Below, piece by piece: positions 1 to 11,618 of a stretch of 64,000 nt of DNA. Source of the DNA: Azorinus chamasolen (taxonomy: Eukaryota; Mollusca; Bivalvia; Cardiida; Solecurtidae); the NCBI GenBank assembly GCA_963576725.1, contig OY755252.1:57810816-57874815 (forward strand), given 5' to 3'. Under the pieces are notes generated by a model. That model was not told the DNA's origin. It saw only the letters and a program-made list of their open reading frames with translations, and made no database searches. How positions within the stretch are numbered: the first letter of the stretch is position 1; every line of letters starts with the position of its first letter. Both the position numbers and the translations under genes were made by a program.

Positions 1-70
1 TATCACAATTGTTTCACAAAGTGACTTTTACAGACGTGTCAAAAGGCGTCTATATGCGGGAATGGGTTAA
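1..70 (+). mobile_element. MITE B, right half, cut by window edge
   Basis: Starts inside the palindrome arm (ATCACAAT.GTTTCA) and ends GGGAATGGGTTAA, with TTAA at 67-70. Confidence 0.7.
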
Positions 71-590
71 TGTACATTTTCTGACAGGTTCACACGGCGT
101 CGCATTAGGAATATTAACAGGGTTAAGAGTTAAGTGACTATTGGTAGAGTGTCAGACATATTGGATCCAGATGAGACACCGAAATAACTTCCTGGATCAA
201 ACCTATTAGCATATGCGAGTCTTGTAACGGATAGCGGGGTAACCACAGGAGTTTGGCGCGTGGGGTGGGGAGTCAGCACGCGTCGAACACCTGTGGGGAT
301 AACGGTAAAGGTGGTGGGATTGGGAACAGAACATATCTTTATTCAACGTGTACAAGCATGTACATTGTTGTTATAAAAACATATACATAGCATATGTCAA
401 ACAGGTCAAACGATCTTTCAGATTGACAGTATATTATAATTTCAATCAATTTAGTTATGTGCAAAATCTTTACTTGAAAGGAAACTGACATTTACGGTGT
501 GCATAAAGTGCTGACTATTCAGATTTGAGATGACTTACATGTAAGCGTTAACAAATGCGTTTCTCCTGCAAAAGGAATACTTTATATATA
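71..590. other. No gene seen
   Basis: Only a worn family G palindrome (about 155-215, GGATCCAGATGAGAC...CTGGATC). Nothing else is recognisable. Confidence 0.5.
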
Positions 591-852
591 GGTTTAGGTA
601 GCGGGATAGAGTAAGTGTAGCGGGGAAAGGGTAAAGGTAGCAGGTAAATGGGTTTCTGTAGCAGGTTAAAGGTAGCGGGTAAAATGGTTAAGGCAGCGAG
701 TGAAAGGGTTAAGGTAGCAGGTAAATAGGTAGCGGGTAAAATGGTTACGGTAGCGGGCAAAATGGTTAAGGAAGCGGGTGAAAGGGTTAAGGTTGCGGGT
801 GAAAGGGTTAAGGTAGCGGGTAAAAGGGTTAAGGTAGCAGGATAAGGGTTAA
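591..852 (+). repeat. Minisatellite, ~20-21 bp unit, about 12 copies
   Basis: Imperfect units of GGGTTAAGGTAGCGGGTAAAA type. Contains GGGTTA-like words but no regular hexamer telomere repeat. Confidence 0.85.
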
Positions 853-1059
853 GAATTACACACTAATGAGACAACGCCGCCATTAGAAAAGACATCATCT
901 GTGGTTCAGTTTTATAACACAAGAATAAATAGCCCCATTTACATGGAAGAAATGTAATAGTACGCCTCCGATAGGGAGCGTCCACAGGTGTTGCTATGTA
1001 TTAGGTGCTAATGGCGGTTTTATACGGTCATAATTCAACTTAGTGGCATTGTTTGTTGT

Positions 1060-1529
1060 TTAACCCATTCCCTGTTCAATATCCTTGTACGAAATAATGG
1101 CACCGTGAATGTTTATTAGCTGTATGTTTATAATGGAAAATTAACACAACCCTTCGCTTGCTATTCGCGTCAATATACCTACCTGTAAATAGTGAAGACC
1201 CAGATGAGACAGCTCCTGCAGGAGCTGTCTCATCAGGGTCTGCACTATTTACAAGTTGATTGTGCAACTAGTGCACTCCACAGCAGTGATTGCACAGCGA
1301 TATACTTGTACACAGTGAAGATATATGTAATTATACAACAGGGCATGGGTAAAGAAGGAGACATGTATTTTAAAATTCAGCAAGCGAATGGTTAAATTGT
1401 TAATCTCAGCAGAAACTGTAGAATCAGATCTATATGCAAATAGAACAGGCCCTGCTTAGACGGCCCCGGATCTTAGTCTTGTGTTTTTGCAAATGCGTGC
1501 AACGGCTTCTATGTGTGGGGCAGGATTAA
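1060..1529 (+). mobile_element. MITE C split by a nested MITE D
   Basis: Left part 1060-1140 (TTAACCCATTCCCTGTTC, AATAATGGCACC) and right part 1396-1529 (AGAAACTGTAGAATCAGATC, then a worn palindrome) are parts of one C element. TTAA at 1060-1063 and 1526-1529. Confidence 0.7.
1147..1395 (+). mobile_element. MITE D
   Basis: CCCTTCGCTTGCTATTCGCG to GCAAGCGAATGGTTAA, with the central perfect dyad around AGCTCCTGCAGGAGCT (1210-1225). The left TTAA has decayed. Confidence 0.85.
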
Positions 1530-1717
1530 CCTTTTCCCTCAAAGCAATGCCTTTTCACACACCCTGAAGGAACTATCTGATCAGGGTCCGCTCTATTTGC
1601 ATATTTTACAGTTTCCACTATGGTGAAAAATTCCTTTCCCATGTTCCAATTTGATTCTGTCCATGAATATTAATGAGGTAATAACATCTTGAATAATGCG
1701 AAACAGGGAAAGGGGTA
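1526..1717 (-). mobile_element. MITE A, one palindrome arm lost
   Basis: Shares TTAA 1526-1529 with the element before it; ends AACAGGGAAAGGGGTAA. Confidence 0.65.
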
Positions 1718-2544
1718 AATGAGTATAAAAACAAACCATAAGAAAGTTAGTCAACCTATTGTATGTTGAATAATTGTCCTCGGCAAAATTAATATTCTCA
1801 ACTCTCAAAATTACTTTTTTGGTCTAATTCTTTTCAAAATCAGTCAAAATTTCTAACAGTTTGGATCCTGATGATACGTCGGATTATATTATACTCGACG
1901 TGTGATCTGGATCCAGTCTATCGTCAAAAGAGTAAACAACACTCAGTCGCGTGCTTTGAGATACATGAAATCCTTTGTCTGCGAAGCGAAACTGAACAAG
2001 AAATATCTTTAAAAAAGATATTCAACGGCATTCAAATATTGACATATAATGGTATTAAATCTCTGCTATATTAAATTCAATGTTTGGAGATTTTATAATA
2101 CAGGAAACTAGATCTATGAAGGTTGGTTATTATTATACTAGCAGACAGGCGTGCAAAGGAAATGACTTAAACAAAAGGCAGATCTACTATTTCATTCAAT
2201 ATACTTTATGGTTGTGTCTTTTTGTTGGTGAATTCGGAGGTGATGCTATTTACATATACTGCCTCTCAGGACAGATACTTCGAGTTTGGCAATGTTTAAG
2301 GGTATTGTAAAAAGGATGTATGCCAGTCTAGGTATTAACTAATGAAATCACAGTTTACTACAAAATACTAGTGGGTCATATGCAATTACAATGTAGCATG
2401 ATTCCTAATTGGTGGAAAACTAGAACAATAATGGAAATAGACAGCTAGTCGCTGACATATAATGTTAAAACCATTTATTCATAAATACAATCGTGTATAA
2501 ATGTTCCAACTGGCATTCCCTGTGTTTTTATTATTTCACTTTCA
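1718..2544. other. No gene seen
   Basis: A degenerate family G palindrome at 1856-1920 (GGATCCTGATGATACG...GATCTGGATCC). Short open frames here lack any recognisable domain. Confidence 0.5.
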
Positions 2545-2610
2545 TAGGCGCTATATGACCTATTTAGTGTCGCAGTGCCGTAAAACCCTACTCACTCACT
2601 CACTCACTTT
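2545..2610 (+). repeat. Retroposon 3' tail with (CACT)n
   Basis: GGCGCTATATGACC...GTGCCGTAAAACCCTA followed by CTCACTCACTCACTCAC. This resembles SINE/LINE 3' ends common in molluscs (from memory, family unnamed). Confidence 0.45.
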
Positions 2611-3334
2611 CATGCTGTACCATCGTATATAAAGGTATGGCGACGTCATCAAAGCCCGGTGTTCTGGACTGGAGTTGGCAAGAGCCGTTTAGCTTATACG
2701 TATTTTGTTTGTGTAGTCGCTCTCATCAAGCAGAACTTCAACATGACACTTGTCTGAAGAAAAAAAATGTCAATTAAGAAGACAATGAAAACTAGATGTG
2801 TGTCCAAAGAACTTTGAAGCTCCAATTTACATTTGCTAATGTAGTTAGAGTATTGCCTCTGACTAGGTCTATCACTCTAGTGTTACTGAGTGAAAATAAT
2901 AACATCTCCTGTGCGTATATTCGCATGACCATCAATTATCCAACCATCCAATCTCTGACAAAACGTTTTCAGGTTGAAACTTTCGCAGAATGTAAACAAG
3001 TATTATGGAATGTCAGAATCACTGAGTGACGGACGGACAGACGGACACAGGGATATCTGAATACATCCCTTCAGAAGTATATGTGTGTATTGGGGTTAAC
3101 CTTTTAAATGTTGAATTTTCAATGTTGAATGACCTATCAGTGTTTAATTATAGAGTCCATTTAGTAACATGAAGGCTATGATGACCCTGTATCGCTCACC
3201 TGATTAATAGATCTCATTTGACCAATGTATGCAACGGACAGGAATGAGTTATACAAATCTGCTAGAGGTTCATCTACAAATCATTCCTCTGACATTTAAA
3301 CTCCAGTCAGTGGTTTTGGAAGACTTTATTAACC
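2611..3334. other. No gene seen
   Basis: A GACGGACGGACAGACGGACA stretch at 3026-3046 resembles ends of bivalve dispersed repeats. Nothing else is recognised. Confidence 0.4.
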
Positions 3335-3412
3335 GTCTAATCTGGGTCTACTCTGTTTGCAAATGTATGAGAAGGCGTTTATATGAAGCAGGGGTAAACC
3401 ATGACCCGATAT
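3335..3412 (+). mobile_element. MITE A right-arm fragment
   Basis: TCTGGGTCTACTCTGTTTGC then GGCGTTTATATGAAGCAGGGG; the left half is absent. Confidence 0.6.
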
Positions 3413-3689
3413 CTCATCATATACATATTATCTGTCCTGGGTCGACACTGTTTGCAATGGACTAAATCTCTCTTTCTCAGACGAGTGTCTCATACTTTGA
3501 ACACAGAAAATGCACATAGATAGGTAGATGTATTTCAATATCGAGCAACAAGACAATAGTAACAACACATACATATCTTAAAAAATTATAACAATATATA
3601 AAATCAAGAGCTCCACGTGTCGGAGCATTATATGTACGAAGTATGTGCTGTCAAAACATGCACTATGTTAATAAATATGGGGTGGGGCG

Positions 3690-3870
3690 ACTCATGTTAT
3701 CGAGTTATTAAGCGAACAATGTTTTTTGAGTTGATGGTCACTGTGACCTTGACCTTTTACCGAATGACTTCAAAATCAATAGGGGTCATCTACTTGCCAT
3801 GAACAACCACCCTCCTACCGCACACACAATAGTCATCAAGTTATTGAGTGGACAAGATTTCGAGCTGAAA
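3690..3870 (+). repeat. Dispersed repeat with TGACCTTGACCTTT
   Basis: GTCACTGTGACCTTGACCTT then CAAAATCAATAGGGGTCAT. The wording resembles a repeat widespread in bivalve genomes (recalled, not searched). Confidence 0.4.
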
Positions 3871-4020
3871 AATAGCCTATGAGGTAATGGGTTAATTTAC
3901 ATGTATTTAACAAGTTATATACTCAGTCGTTCGTTTCACTTAAATATGTTTCCGTTCTACATGCCACTGTATTTGCCATCGCGGTTGTTGTAGATAAGTC
4001 GGAGAGGGGAAACGTTTACT

Positions 4021-4270
4021 TACACTGTCTTTTAGAATGGGGGCTGGAATAAGTGTGAGGTTGGGTGTCCCTTAACCGGTTTAAACCCCCATTGACTACT
4101 GTCACTAACCGTTCCAATGCGGTACTTCCACCCCCTATTGTTTGTTTGTTTTGTCTTTGTGTGTCTCTTTGTATGTGTAGTGCTTTCTTGTGGGGCTGTT
4201 CGGGTGGCTATTTTTTGTATGTGGTGTTTCCTCCTTGATTCATATTTGCACATACATTATAATATACCGT
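4021..4270 (+). repeat. Dispersed repeat R, copy 1
   Basis: Shares GAGGTTGGGT..CC, then TACTAACCGTTCCAA.GCGGTACT with 29028-29300. Its end (TATGTGGTGTTTCCT) is also found at 7225-7245 in the LINE-derived tail. Possibly an old LINE 3' UTR. Confidence 0.5.
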
Positions 4271-5295
4271 TTTAACTGCATGCATATACACACATACACC
4301 AAGACAAGCAAACATCCTATTTTTTCCTTACTAACATTTGGGTTTGGCAAGGTTTGCCTCGTCTCAAATGCAACAATCATATTAGCAAACTGATAAAGCC
4401 CAATACAGCCCTTCTAAATAGACATTCCAGGAGCATGCCTGGCTATACACACGTACACACTGGCGTACACGTGGTTGGAAAAATCCAAGAATTTAATGTG
4501 CCCAAAATACATTAAAACTTGATGCCAAACTAAGGTAAAGCCCTAGGTCTAGACATTCTTAGACTTTTCAAATCAAGTTACCTACATGGATCCGTTCCAT
4601 TTGCGATCTGTGTCTATGTACATGTGCTTTTTAAACTATTGTTTTTGAGGATGTAATTATTGTTCAAATCTCAGTGAATTTGTTTTATATTCAGTTTGAA
4701 CTCTGAAGTATTTCCTTTTGAAACAAACTTTTGGTAGTTGCTTAAGACAGGTTCTACTATGCAAGGAATTTTATCTCAGTCAACTCTATTTGACTGTGTT
4801 TTTCATTAACTCTTTACTCAGAAGCTGTAAAATCATACCTATACCGTCCCTAAGTTTTCAACCGTTATGCAGGTTATCGTGACCTAATTGCCAGTTATAC
4901 ACTGTGTTTGTGTGTCGGTCTGTGAGTTTGACAATTTAAAAATAAATCTATGCAAAGCATATAGATATCTACTAATTGAATATGCATAATTGAATACGCA
5001 ATACACAAAAGATTGAGCAGGTGACAATTTTAAATTGAACATGATTCTTTCGAATTCATAGTTGTCCTAGCACAAGCGCTGGATCCTACCTCTAAGTTTC
5101 ATAGAAATGCATACTATTGACACCAGGACTGTATGTTAATATAGCATTATGCTTTGAAAAGTCCATATCAAGTTTCAAGTGGCAGGCTTATGTTTTCCAG
5201 TTTGTTTGCTTTGAAATATATTTAGAGAAAATAATATAAAAAAATATAAAGAATATGAATAAAAAATATACTGGATTTTTTTCTATTTACATTTG
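4271..5295. other. No gene or clear element seen
   Basis: AT-rich sequence without a recognised domain, palindrome or tandem array. Confidence 0.5.
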
Positions 5296-5303
5296 GTTTT
5301 GAA

Positions 5304-6445
5304 CACTGGCACTTGATCGAAATAGACTATAGTTGTGTAATATTATAGTTATATCATATACATGGTGCGGCAGCCGATTCGTCTATTGTTTCGTACCGGA
5401 GAAAATTTCCGATATAAAACGCAGATTAACGCGAAATCTACCCAGCAGCCGGGAAGAAAAGACATTTATCTCTGTAGAAACGGTCAGTTCTTGTCCATTA
5501 ACAAACCTCTATCGAAGCTATTTGATGATATTTCAGGTAGAAATTGACAGAGTTGATTTGTCAGGACTTTCATTCCGTGTTAACTTCCGGTGACCTCCTC
5601 TGACCCCGAGAAAATGTTACGAGCCATTTGATTGGTTGACAATGACCCGGTTATTTCGGCTGTCTGCTCGAAGTCAAACTACATGTAAACATAAATACTT
5701 GAACAGCTCTGATCTAACATTTCGACCACTAAGGGCCTTTTTCAAAGATTGTCATGTCAAAATACTCGTCACATTTTTGTTACATGCATTCAGCCATAAA
5801 ATCAGAGAGAACAATGTTGAATCAGCGTCATGGTGACGTTGGGTCGTTACTTTAAATATCATGACGTCACAAAATGACGTCATCAGCGCGTCTTTCTTTG
5901 ATAACATTGAAAGTTTATCAAATAACAAAACATCCGTTCGCAAAATATTATGACGGACATAGCCAAATTGCATCAACATCCCTCACTAGCCTCGTCATAA
6001 TGACCAGTAGCCTTCTTAGATGGTTTTATTGCCAACATTTGCATTTTAAAGACAAATATTTGACAGACCGCGGGAACAACAACGCTTGACACGCCTCTCT
6101 GATTTGTCCAATGAAAACGCCCGTTTCAACCGAGACAGTTGAAGGTCGCTCAAACCGGAAGTTGACTAGGAAGGAAAACGGCGACAAAATCAAACACCAT
6201 TTTCTCCTCCAAATATCATCAAATATTTTCGATAGAGGCTTGTTTATGGACAAGAACTTACCGTTTCTACAGAGATAAATGTCTTTCCTTCCCGACCGAT
6301 GAGTAGATTTCACGTTGATCTGCGTTTTATATCGGAAATTTCCGCCGGAACGGAACAGGGGGAGAATCGGCTGCCGCACCATGTAGTGTATTAATGTACT
6401 AGTTGCTATAAATAAACTATAGTCTTTTTCGATCAAGTGCCAGTG
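5304..6445. mobile_element. 1.14-kb element with ~250-bp terminal inverted repeats
   Basis: Ends CACTGGCACTTGATCG and CGATCAAGTGCCAGTG. The inverted arms (about 5304-5560 and 6190-6445) share GGTGCGGCAGCCGATTC and AAACCTCTATCGAAG. Flanked by the exact 8-bp duplication GTTTTGAA (5296-5303, 6446-6453), possibly 9 bp. No transposase. The TSD fits hAT; the long arms recall MULEs. Confidence 0.85.
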
Positions 6446-6454
6446 GTTTTGAAT

Positions 6455-6517
6455 GGATTAGAACCAATGACCTCGAGTTTCATAGTCGCAGCTCTTTCCT
6501 CTAGGCCACAGATTGGG
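6455..6517 (-). repeat. tRNA-like SINE fragment
   Basis: The minus strand reads TGGCCTAGAGG (A-box-like) and GGTTCTAATCC (B-box-like, one mismatch) at tRNA-like spacing. No cloverleaf could be completed, so it is not called a tRNA gene. Confidence 0.4.
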
Positions 6518-6551
6518 TCCCAATATATAAGTGTTACATGGTTCTGAACAT

Positions 6552-7752
6552 ACTGGCCGTTTTGGTGCAGATCGAACCCCAAGAGATGAAAGATATTGTC
6601 TATTTTGTAACCTGCATGATATAGAGGACGTTTACCACTTTGTTTGTGTATGTCCTTGCTATAAAGATATAAGAAAAAATATCTAGATGTGAAATATTAT
6701 ATTAATCCCTCGGTTTACAAACTGAATTTATTGTTAAGTAATCATGAAAAAGGTTTAATGAAAAATGTGGCAATTTTTATCAAAGAGGCACTTATCAAAA
6801 GAAATAGTAATATAAATATATCTGTTTAATCTACACTTAGCTATGTATAGTAAATAGATTGAAGAACACATTCACTGACTTACAAGTGTAATTTGTTTTA
6901 ATGGGTAATGTTTGAGAGAGTAAAAGACAGAACGGTTTTTTTGCACTGCAATGGGGGGTTTCTATCAATTGATGTGATCGATTGAATGATCGAAGTGGTT
7001 TTATGATGGATTGTGTTGTTTGTGTTTTGTTATTTCCTGTGTGTATATATAGGTGATACAAGTCGTGTGCACCATGATATGTGAGTTTTTAAGAACTTAT
7101 ACTTACATTGACAGTCAAACATGTTTGATTCAGGTTGGGAGACGTTTTGTCTTTGTGCGTCTCTTGTTGTTTTTATAGTTATGTACATTTGCTGTTTCCT
7201 TGTGTTGCTGTTCAGGCGACTGTTTGTTCTGTATGTGGTGTTTCCTGCATGACTCATTTTTTTACTTTTGTTAGGAGTCCCCTAGTCTGAAGAAGCACCA
7301 GTTGCATGTTTTGCCTATGACGTTGTTCACAGCGCTTGTCGTCACAATATCGTGGTGTATACATGTATCACAATACGTGTAACTGAGTTGATGATTACCG
7401 TTCGAATAGCGTTGCAAACAGTGTAGATCAAAACCGTGGGTTTTATGAACCCACTGGTTTGAGTATATATCTGCACTGTGTGACTGCCTTGCGCATGCCG
7501 TGTACATGGTTTATAAATCTTAATATCAAATGTTTGTCTTCTGCTCTCCGATAATTTCAAGCATGTTATAAGAAGTATTTAAAATAGCCATAACCTATAC
7601 CACTTGTCAACCTGCATGTTTTGAATCGAAACGAAAGGTGTTACTGACCACAATATCACGTGAACAGTTGTAATGGTTGTATATATGTATGTAAAGACGA
7701 TGTATTATGTACAAGTCTAAATAAAATATTGTTCTGTTCTGTTTTGTTCTAT
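6552..7752 (+). pseudogene. Decayed LINE: reverse-transcriptase C-terminal tail plus 3' UTR
   Basis: 6552-6676 encodes TGRFGADRTPRDERYCLFCN then HDIEDVYHFVCVCPCYKDI, the Cys/His tail typical of non-LTR retrotransposons. A frameshift near 6677 is followed by an open run to TAA at 6827-6829. A ~900-bp 3' UTR-like region ends AATAAAATATT and TTCTG-type repeats at 7725-7752. Confidence 0.7.
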
Positions 7753-7984
7753 TTATACGCTACAAAGGTGCGCAAAGCAACAACGACATACTTAATATGC
7801 AAATTATACAGACCCACTTTTCATGAAATCTCCAAGCATAAAATGAATAGATTTATAGTGTTCAGAAATTTGAAAAGTGGTATTTCAAGTGACACACTGT
7901 CAATCCAGACGCCTTTGTTCAAATTGGTGTCTTTTTGCAAAAGAAGTCCGACATAAGGTCCCATACCCTTACTATGTTATTTAC

Positions 7985-8190
7985 AGAGGTCCGATAAATG
8001 GTCGTCGGATTGACTTAAATGTCCTCTTTGCCTAGTCACTAATATCCTTTGCAAACAGAGAAGGCAGAGGTAAGAATGCTCATAGAGGATCCCTCTCACC
8101 AGAATCTGCAATATTTGTCCCTAAATACGTACCATAAGCTCATTTTAGCTCGACTTGTTTGAATTTTGGAATAGTACATTCAGCGCTGTA
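7985..8190 (+). repeat. Worn relative of MITE N
   Basis: Shares with 31115-31327 the words CTTTGCAAACAG, CCCTAAATA, ACCATAAGCT, TTTGAATTTTGGAA and ATTCAGC. Confidence 0.55.
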
Positions 8191-8512
8191 ATGAAGTAAC
8201 ATGACTGTATACCATTGCAGAACATGAGAGAATTATATATAGAAGGTACATGAAATAGCCACATAACCGGAAAGAATTATTTGATTATAACAGCCACTGT
8301 TGATATTTCGATACACTTCCAACATTTTGTGAACTACTATGAAATATCGAACATCAATGGCCGGTACTATTTCTGGGGTAGAACGAAATTTCAAATGCAG
8401 AAATTCGATTCCATTGCGACATTTTAATTATGTTCCCTGGTATATTTTATCATTGGTTGTGCGACGTTGTTGCTAAGATCTGGTTTGAAAGAAATAGAAT
8501 TTCAAAAATACA
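8191..8512. other. No gene seen
   Basis: No recognisable repeat or coding sequence. Confidence 0.5.
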
Positions 8513-8699
8513 TGTACGGTAAACCCCCTAAAAACCAGACGTTAAATTCAGTATAAATATCAGTCTTGGAGATAGGTGGCAGCTTAATGCAGGGTGAAAA
8601 TCATGCAGAAAGCTTTCACCCTGCATTAAGCAGTCACCGGCCTAAAAAGTATCTAAATTCTTATCTACTAGAATTCGCGTTAAAAGGGTTTTACTGTAT
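8513..8699 (-). mobile_element. MITE E'
   Basis: TACGGTAAACCCCCT ... AGGGTTTTACTGTA with TA at both ends; central fold-back GAAAGCTTTC between CTTAATGCAGGGTGAAA arms. Confidence 0.75.
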
Positions 8700-8902
8700 T
8701 GAATGTATTTCAGAGAGTTACCCTAACTACCCTAGGTATTTGGACAAACACGCTTATGCAAATAGTGCAGACCCATATCAAACACCTCCTTGATGGGCTC
8801 GTTTGAGCTACTATGTCTGTTTAATCTAAAATTGAAAAATGTTTCCAAACTGACTTATTCAGCTGTACAAACTGGTAGAGAGGAGAGACTGGGTGCTAGA
8901 AT

Positions 8903-9145
8903 ACGTTCCTTCATATAAATGTTTTTCACGCGTTTATAAACATAGTAGAACCAGGTCAGATGGTTCCTATAGGAGTCGTCTGATCAGGGTCAGGCCTGCT
9001 TGCTAATGGAATTCGAAATATCTATTTCTTTACTTTCTTAAATGGCTACTAATTTCCACTTTTCATATTTCTTTATAACTATTTTGTCCATGAATATTCA
9101 GAAGGTATTCAAATTTGGAATAAACATAGAACAGAGAAAGGGTTA
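8903..9145 (-). mobile_element. MITE A
   Basis: CCTTCATATAAATGTTTTTC to ACAGAGAAAGGGTTA; the palindrome around GTTCCTATAGGAG is imperfect. Confidence 0.7.
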
Positions 9146-9349
9146 CGGAAATAAGGGTTTTCATAAATCAGAACTTTCTGGCATATTTTTGGTACTGACC
9201 AAGTAATGGTCAGAATCATCCGGGTTCTAGACCTACAGTGTTCTCATTCAACGATAATTGTGAAATCGTTAATCATATTATGCTAAGTACGACTTGGCTT
9301 GCACCTGAATAAGAGATCGGAAACAGGAATCTGGCTCGATCTCCGGTAA

Positions 9350-9715
9350 CGTTCTACTGTAGAACCTGTCTTTTAACCCTTTCCCTGTTCTATGTTTATT
9401 TCAAATTCCAATACCTAATGAATATACATTAACAAAATGGTTATAAAGAAATATGGAAGGTGGAACATTGTAGACATTTTAGAAAGCAAAGAAACAGATC
9501 TATCAAATTCTGTTAGCAAACAGAGTAGACCCTGATCAGACGGCTCCTCTAGGAGCCGTCTGATCTGGGTCTACTCTGTTTGCAAATGCGTGAAAACACG
9601 TTTATATGAGGGAAAGGGTTAAAGCGACCATCAGAAAGAGATTTTATTATGGATATGTAATGCATGTGGTAGCTTAATGCAGGTCAAAAGTAATACAAAT
9701 ACTGGAGCTTTTGTT
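9350..9715 (+). mobile_element. MITE K carrying a nested MITE A
   Basis: ACTGTAGAACCTGTCTT, then an A element, then AGCGACCATCAGAAAGAG and GGTAGCTTAATGCAGGTCAA of K. The K right end is lost. Confidence 0.7.
9373..9622 (+). mobile_element. MITE A, intact
   Basis: TTAA (9373-9376) CCCTTTCCCTGTTC ... GAGGGAAAGGG TTAA (9619-9622). Near-perfect central dyad around GGCTCCTCTAGGAGCC. Inserted in the TTAA of the K terminal repeat. Confidence 0.9.
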
Positions 9716-9738
9716 TATTTTCATTCTAACATTGTGTA

Positions 9739-9925
9739 TTACAAAGGTCCAAACAAGATGCGTAAATTTAAACATTTTCAAAAATAACTTCTTTATTTCT
9801 CCACCAAACCCTATGTTGTGACCACTCGAAGATACGATTCTAAAGCGTGGTTACAGCATAGGGTTTGGTGGAGAGATGACGATTTTAGTATTAGAGAATG
9901 AAACTTTATCTGTTGCTTTGTTGAT
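9739..9925 (+). mobile_element. MITE F
   Basis: TTTCTCCACCAAACCCTATG ... CATAGGGTTTGGTGGAGAG with a shortened, imperfect palindrome; flanks AAGATGCGTAAATT and TTTATCTG. Confidence 0.75.
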
Positions 9926-10278
9926 GTCAGGTCAGTTTTTATGTCGTTTATTTTCGCAAGGTAACACCAAGGGGTCACTTTTCCGTCATTTGTCACACTT
10001 TGTTTTCGCCACGCTTTTTTAATAACACTTTTGTCGAAAGAAGACACACTTGTTCATTCGTACACTCTTGTTTATATAATTTGCATGCAGTTTGGATCCA
10101 GATAAGACATAAAGTAACTCATATTCTCAGAGGTAGAAATAAAAACCCCGGTAAATTTAGAATTAACGTTGTCGACTTCTTTGACAGATTATGAATTCTT
10201 AAGCTGCCACGGTGTGTAAACTGAAGTACATGTATGTGTCATGTGAACTGTTCAATTTTGAATCACAGTTTAAAATAA
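9926..10278. other. No gene seen
   Basis: Holds only a family G half-palindrome at about 10088-10130. Confidence 0.4.
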
Positions 10279-10338
10279 GTTTGGATCCTGATGAGACGCC
10301 GAGTTACTCGGCGACTCATCTGGATTAACACTATTTGC
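10279..10338. mobile_element. Family G palindrome
   Basis: TTTGGATCCTGATGAGACGC ... GCGACTCATCTGGAT fold-back centred on GAGTTACTC. Confidence 0.7.
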
Positions 10339-10553
10339 ACAACAGAGGTAAGAGGTTATCACAGATTTGCCCATGACAGTGAAACAATAAAATGGATAAT
10401 AAACTTATATGAAATGGATTTTCTGGAAAACAACAGGCAGATCCAAAAGGGCATTCAAAGGACACACCAGTCATAATTAGGTGTCTTTCATCTGTTTCAA
10501 ACAACATGTAATTAACCAATACCCCCTCCCTTGTTATTGGCAACATGGCTCGC

Positions 10554-10623
10554 ATTTGCAAATAGCTTGGATCCAGATGAGACGCAGAGTAACTCGGCGT
10601 CTCACCAGGATCCAAGCTGTTTG
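10554..10623. mobile_element. Family G palindrome
   Basis: AGCTTGGATCCAGATGAGAC / GTCTCACCAGGATCCAAGCT inverted repeat. Confidence 0.75.
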
Positions 10624-10888
10624 ACAGTCGGTCAATTGTGCCTTAAAAGCTTGATCGAATGGGAAGTACTAAAAACACACCAGATCCAAATTTAAAGCAG
10701 ACATTATTTTTTTAACACCTGGATAAGTGAGCAAAGATCAAATAATTGCTTCTCTGTAGGAATAATCTCGTTCCTAATAATGTAGCTTTAATCAAAAGCA
10801 GGGATTGTCTTCAGGGCTTCCCGCAATGGAAAATGAACAAAACAAATAAAAAACTAAAAAAAACTACAACAACAAACAAATAATTAAA

Positions 10889-11084
10889 ATCAGTAAAATT
10901 CCTCTAAACCGGAATTATAGTAGATCAGAATTTAAGATAATTTTAGGCTGATGGTTGCTTGATACAGGGTGAAAGTCATGCAGAAAGCTCCTCTAGGAGC
11001 TTTTTGCATTACTTTCATCCTTTATTAAGCTGCCGCCTGTCTCCGTTTCAGATATTTATACTAAATTAAACGTCCGATTTTGAC
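10889..11084 (+). mobile_element. MITE E', right end missing
   Basis: GTAAAATTCCTCTAAACCGG through palindrome AAGCTCCTCTAGGAGCTT to ATACTAAATTAAACGTC. Its AATTAAACGTC is the uninterrupted form of the site filled by MITE D at 44438. Confidence 0.8.
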
Positions 11085-11276
11085 CTCATAGGCTATTTTT
11101 AGATCCAACCTTTTTTTAATAAATCTACCGAAAAGGAGCATTAACAAGAGAAAAGGAACATTTTAGAATTGTGTTGTTTGAAACCATTGTGTCCTATAGG
11201 AGCAAATGCTCTATTTATCACAACGACATCACAAAGTGACTTTTACAGAGTCGTCAATATGAAGGAATGTGTAAAA
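11085..11276 (+). mobile_element. MITE B, shortened palindrome
   Basis: CCTCATAGGCTATTTTTAGA ... GAAGGAATGTGTAA; one arm is partly deleted. Confidence 0.7.
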
Positions 11277-11291
11277 ACGGTCATATATATT

Positions 11292-11420
11292 TGAACATTG
11301 GAAACCTAAAAGGCAGATGGTTGTTTAATGCTGGGCAAAAGTAACGCAGAAAGCTCATACCTGCCTTACAGACCCATAATTAGACATATTTTTATGGCCG
11401 CTTTAAACAGGCTCTAAAAA
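11292..11420 (+). mobile_element. MITE K remnant
   Basis: TTTAATGCTGGGCAAAAGTAA, CGCAGAAAGCTC and CTGCCTTACAGACC match K internal sequence. Confidence 0.55.
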
Positions 11421-11618
11421 CCAAGTCTGTCTAGTATGTCATGAAACTGGCTTCTGATCAGGTCCTATACCATTTTATCTTCCGCAGCATCTGCATACAT
11501 ATGTTATGCCTCTACCTGCCAGATGAGGGAATACAGACTGGTTCCTGTCCGATTGTTCGTATGTCCATCCGTACTTCCGATTGCTTTTGTGGTAGCCTAC
11601 ACGGTGCTCCGTTACTAA

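Noticed and set aside
591..852. Telomere or interstitial telomeric array
   Set aside because: The period is 20-21 bp, not 5-7 bp, and there is no run of identical hexamers.
6455..6517. Functional tRNA gene
   Set aside because: Only A-box and B-box-like words are present; acceptor and anticodon stems do not pair convincingly.
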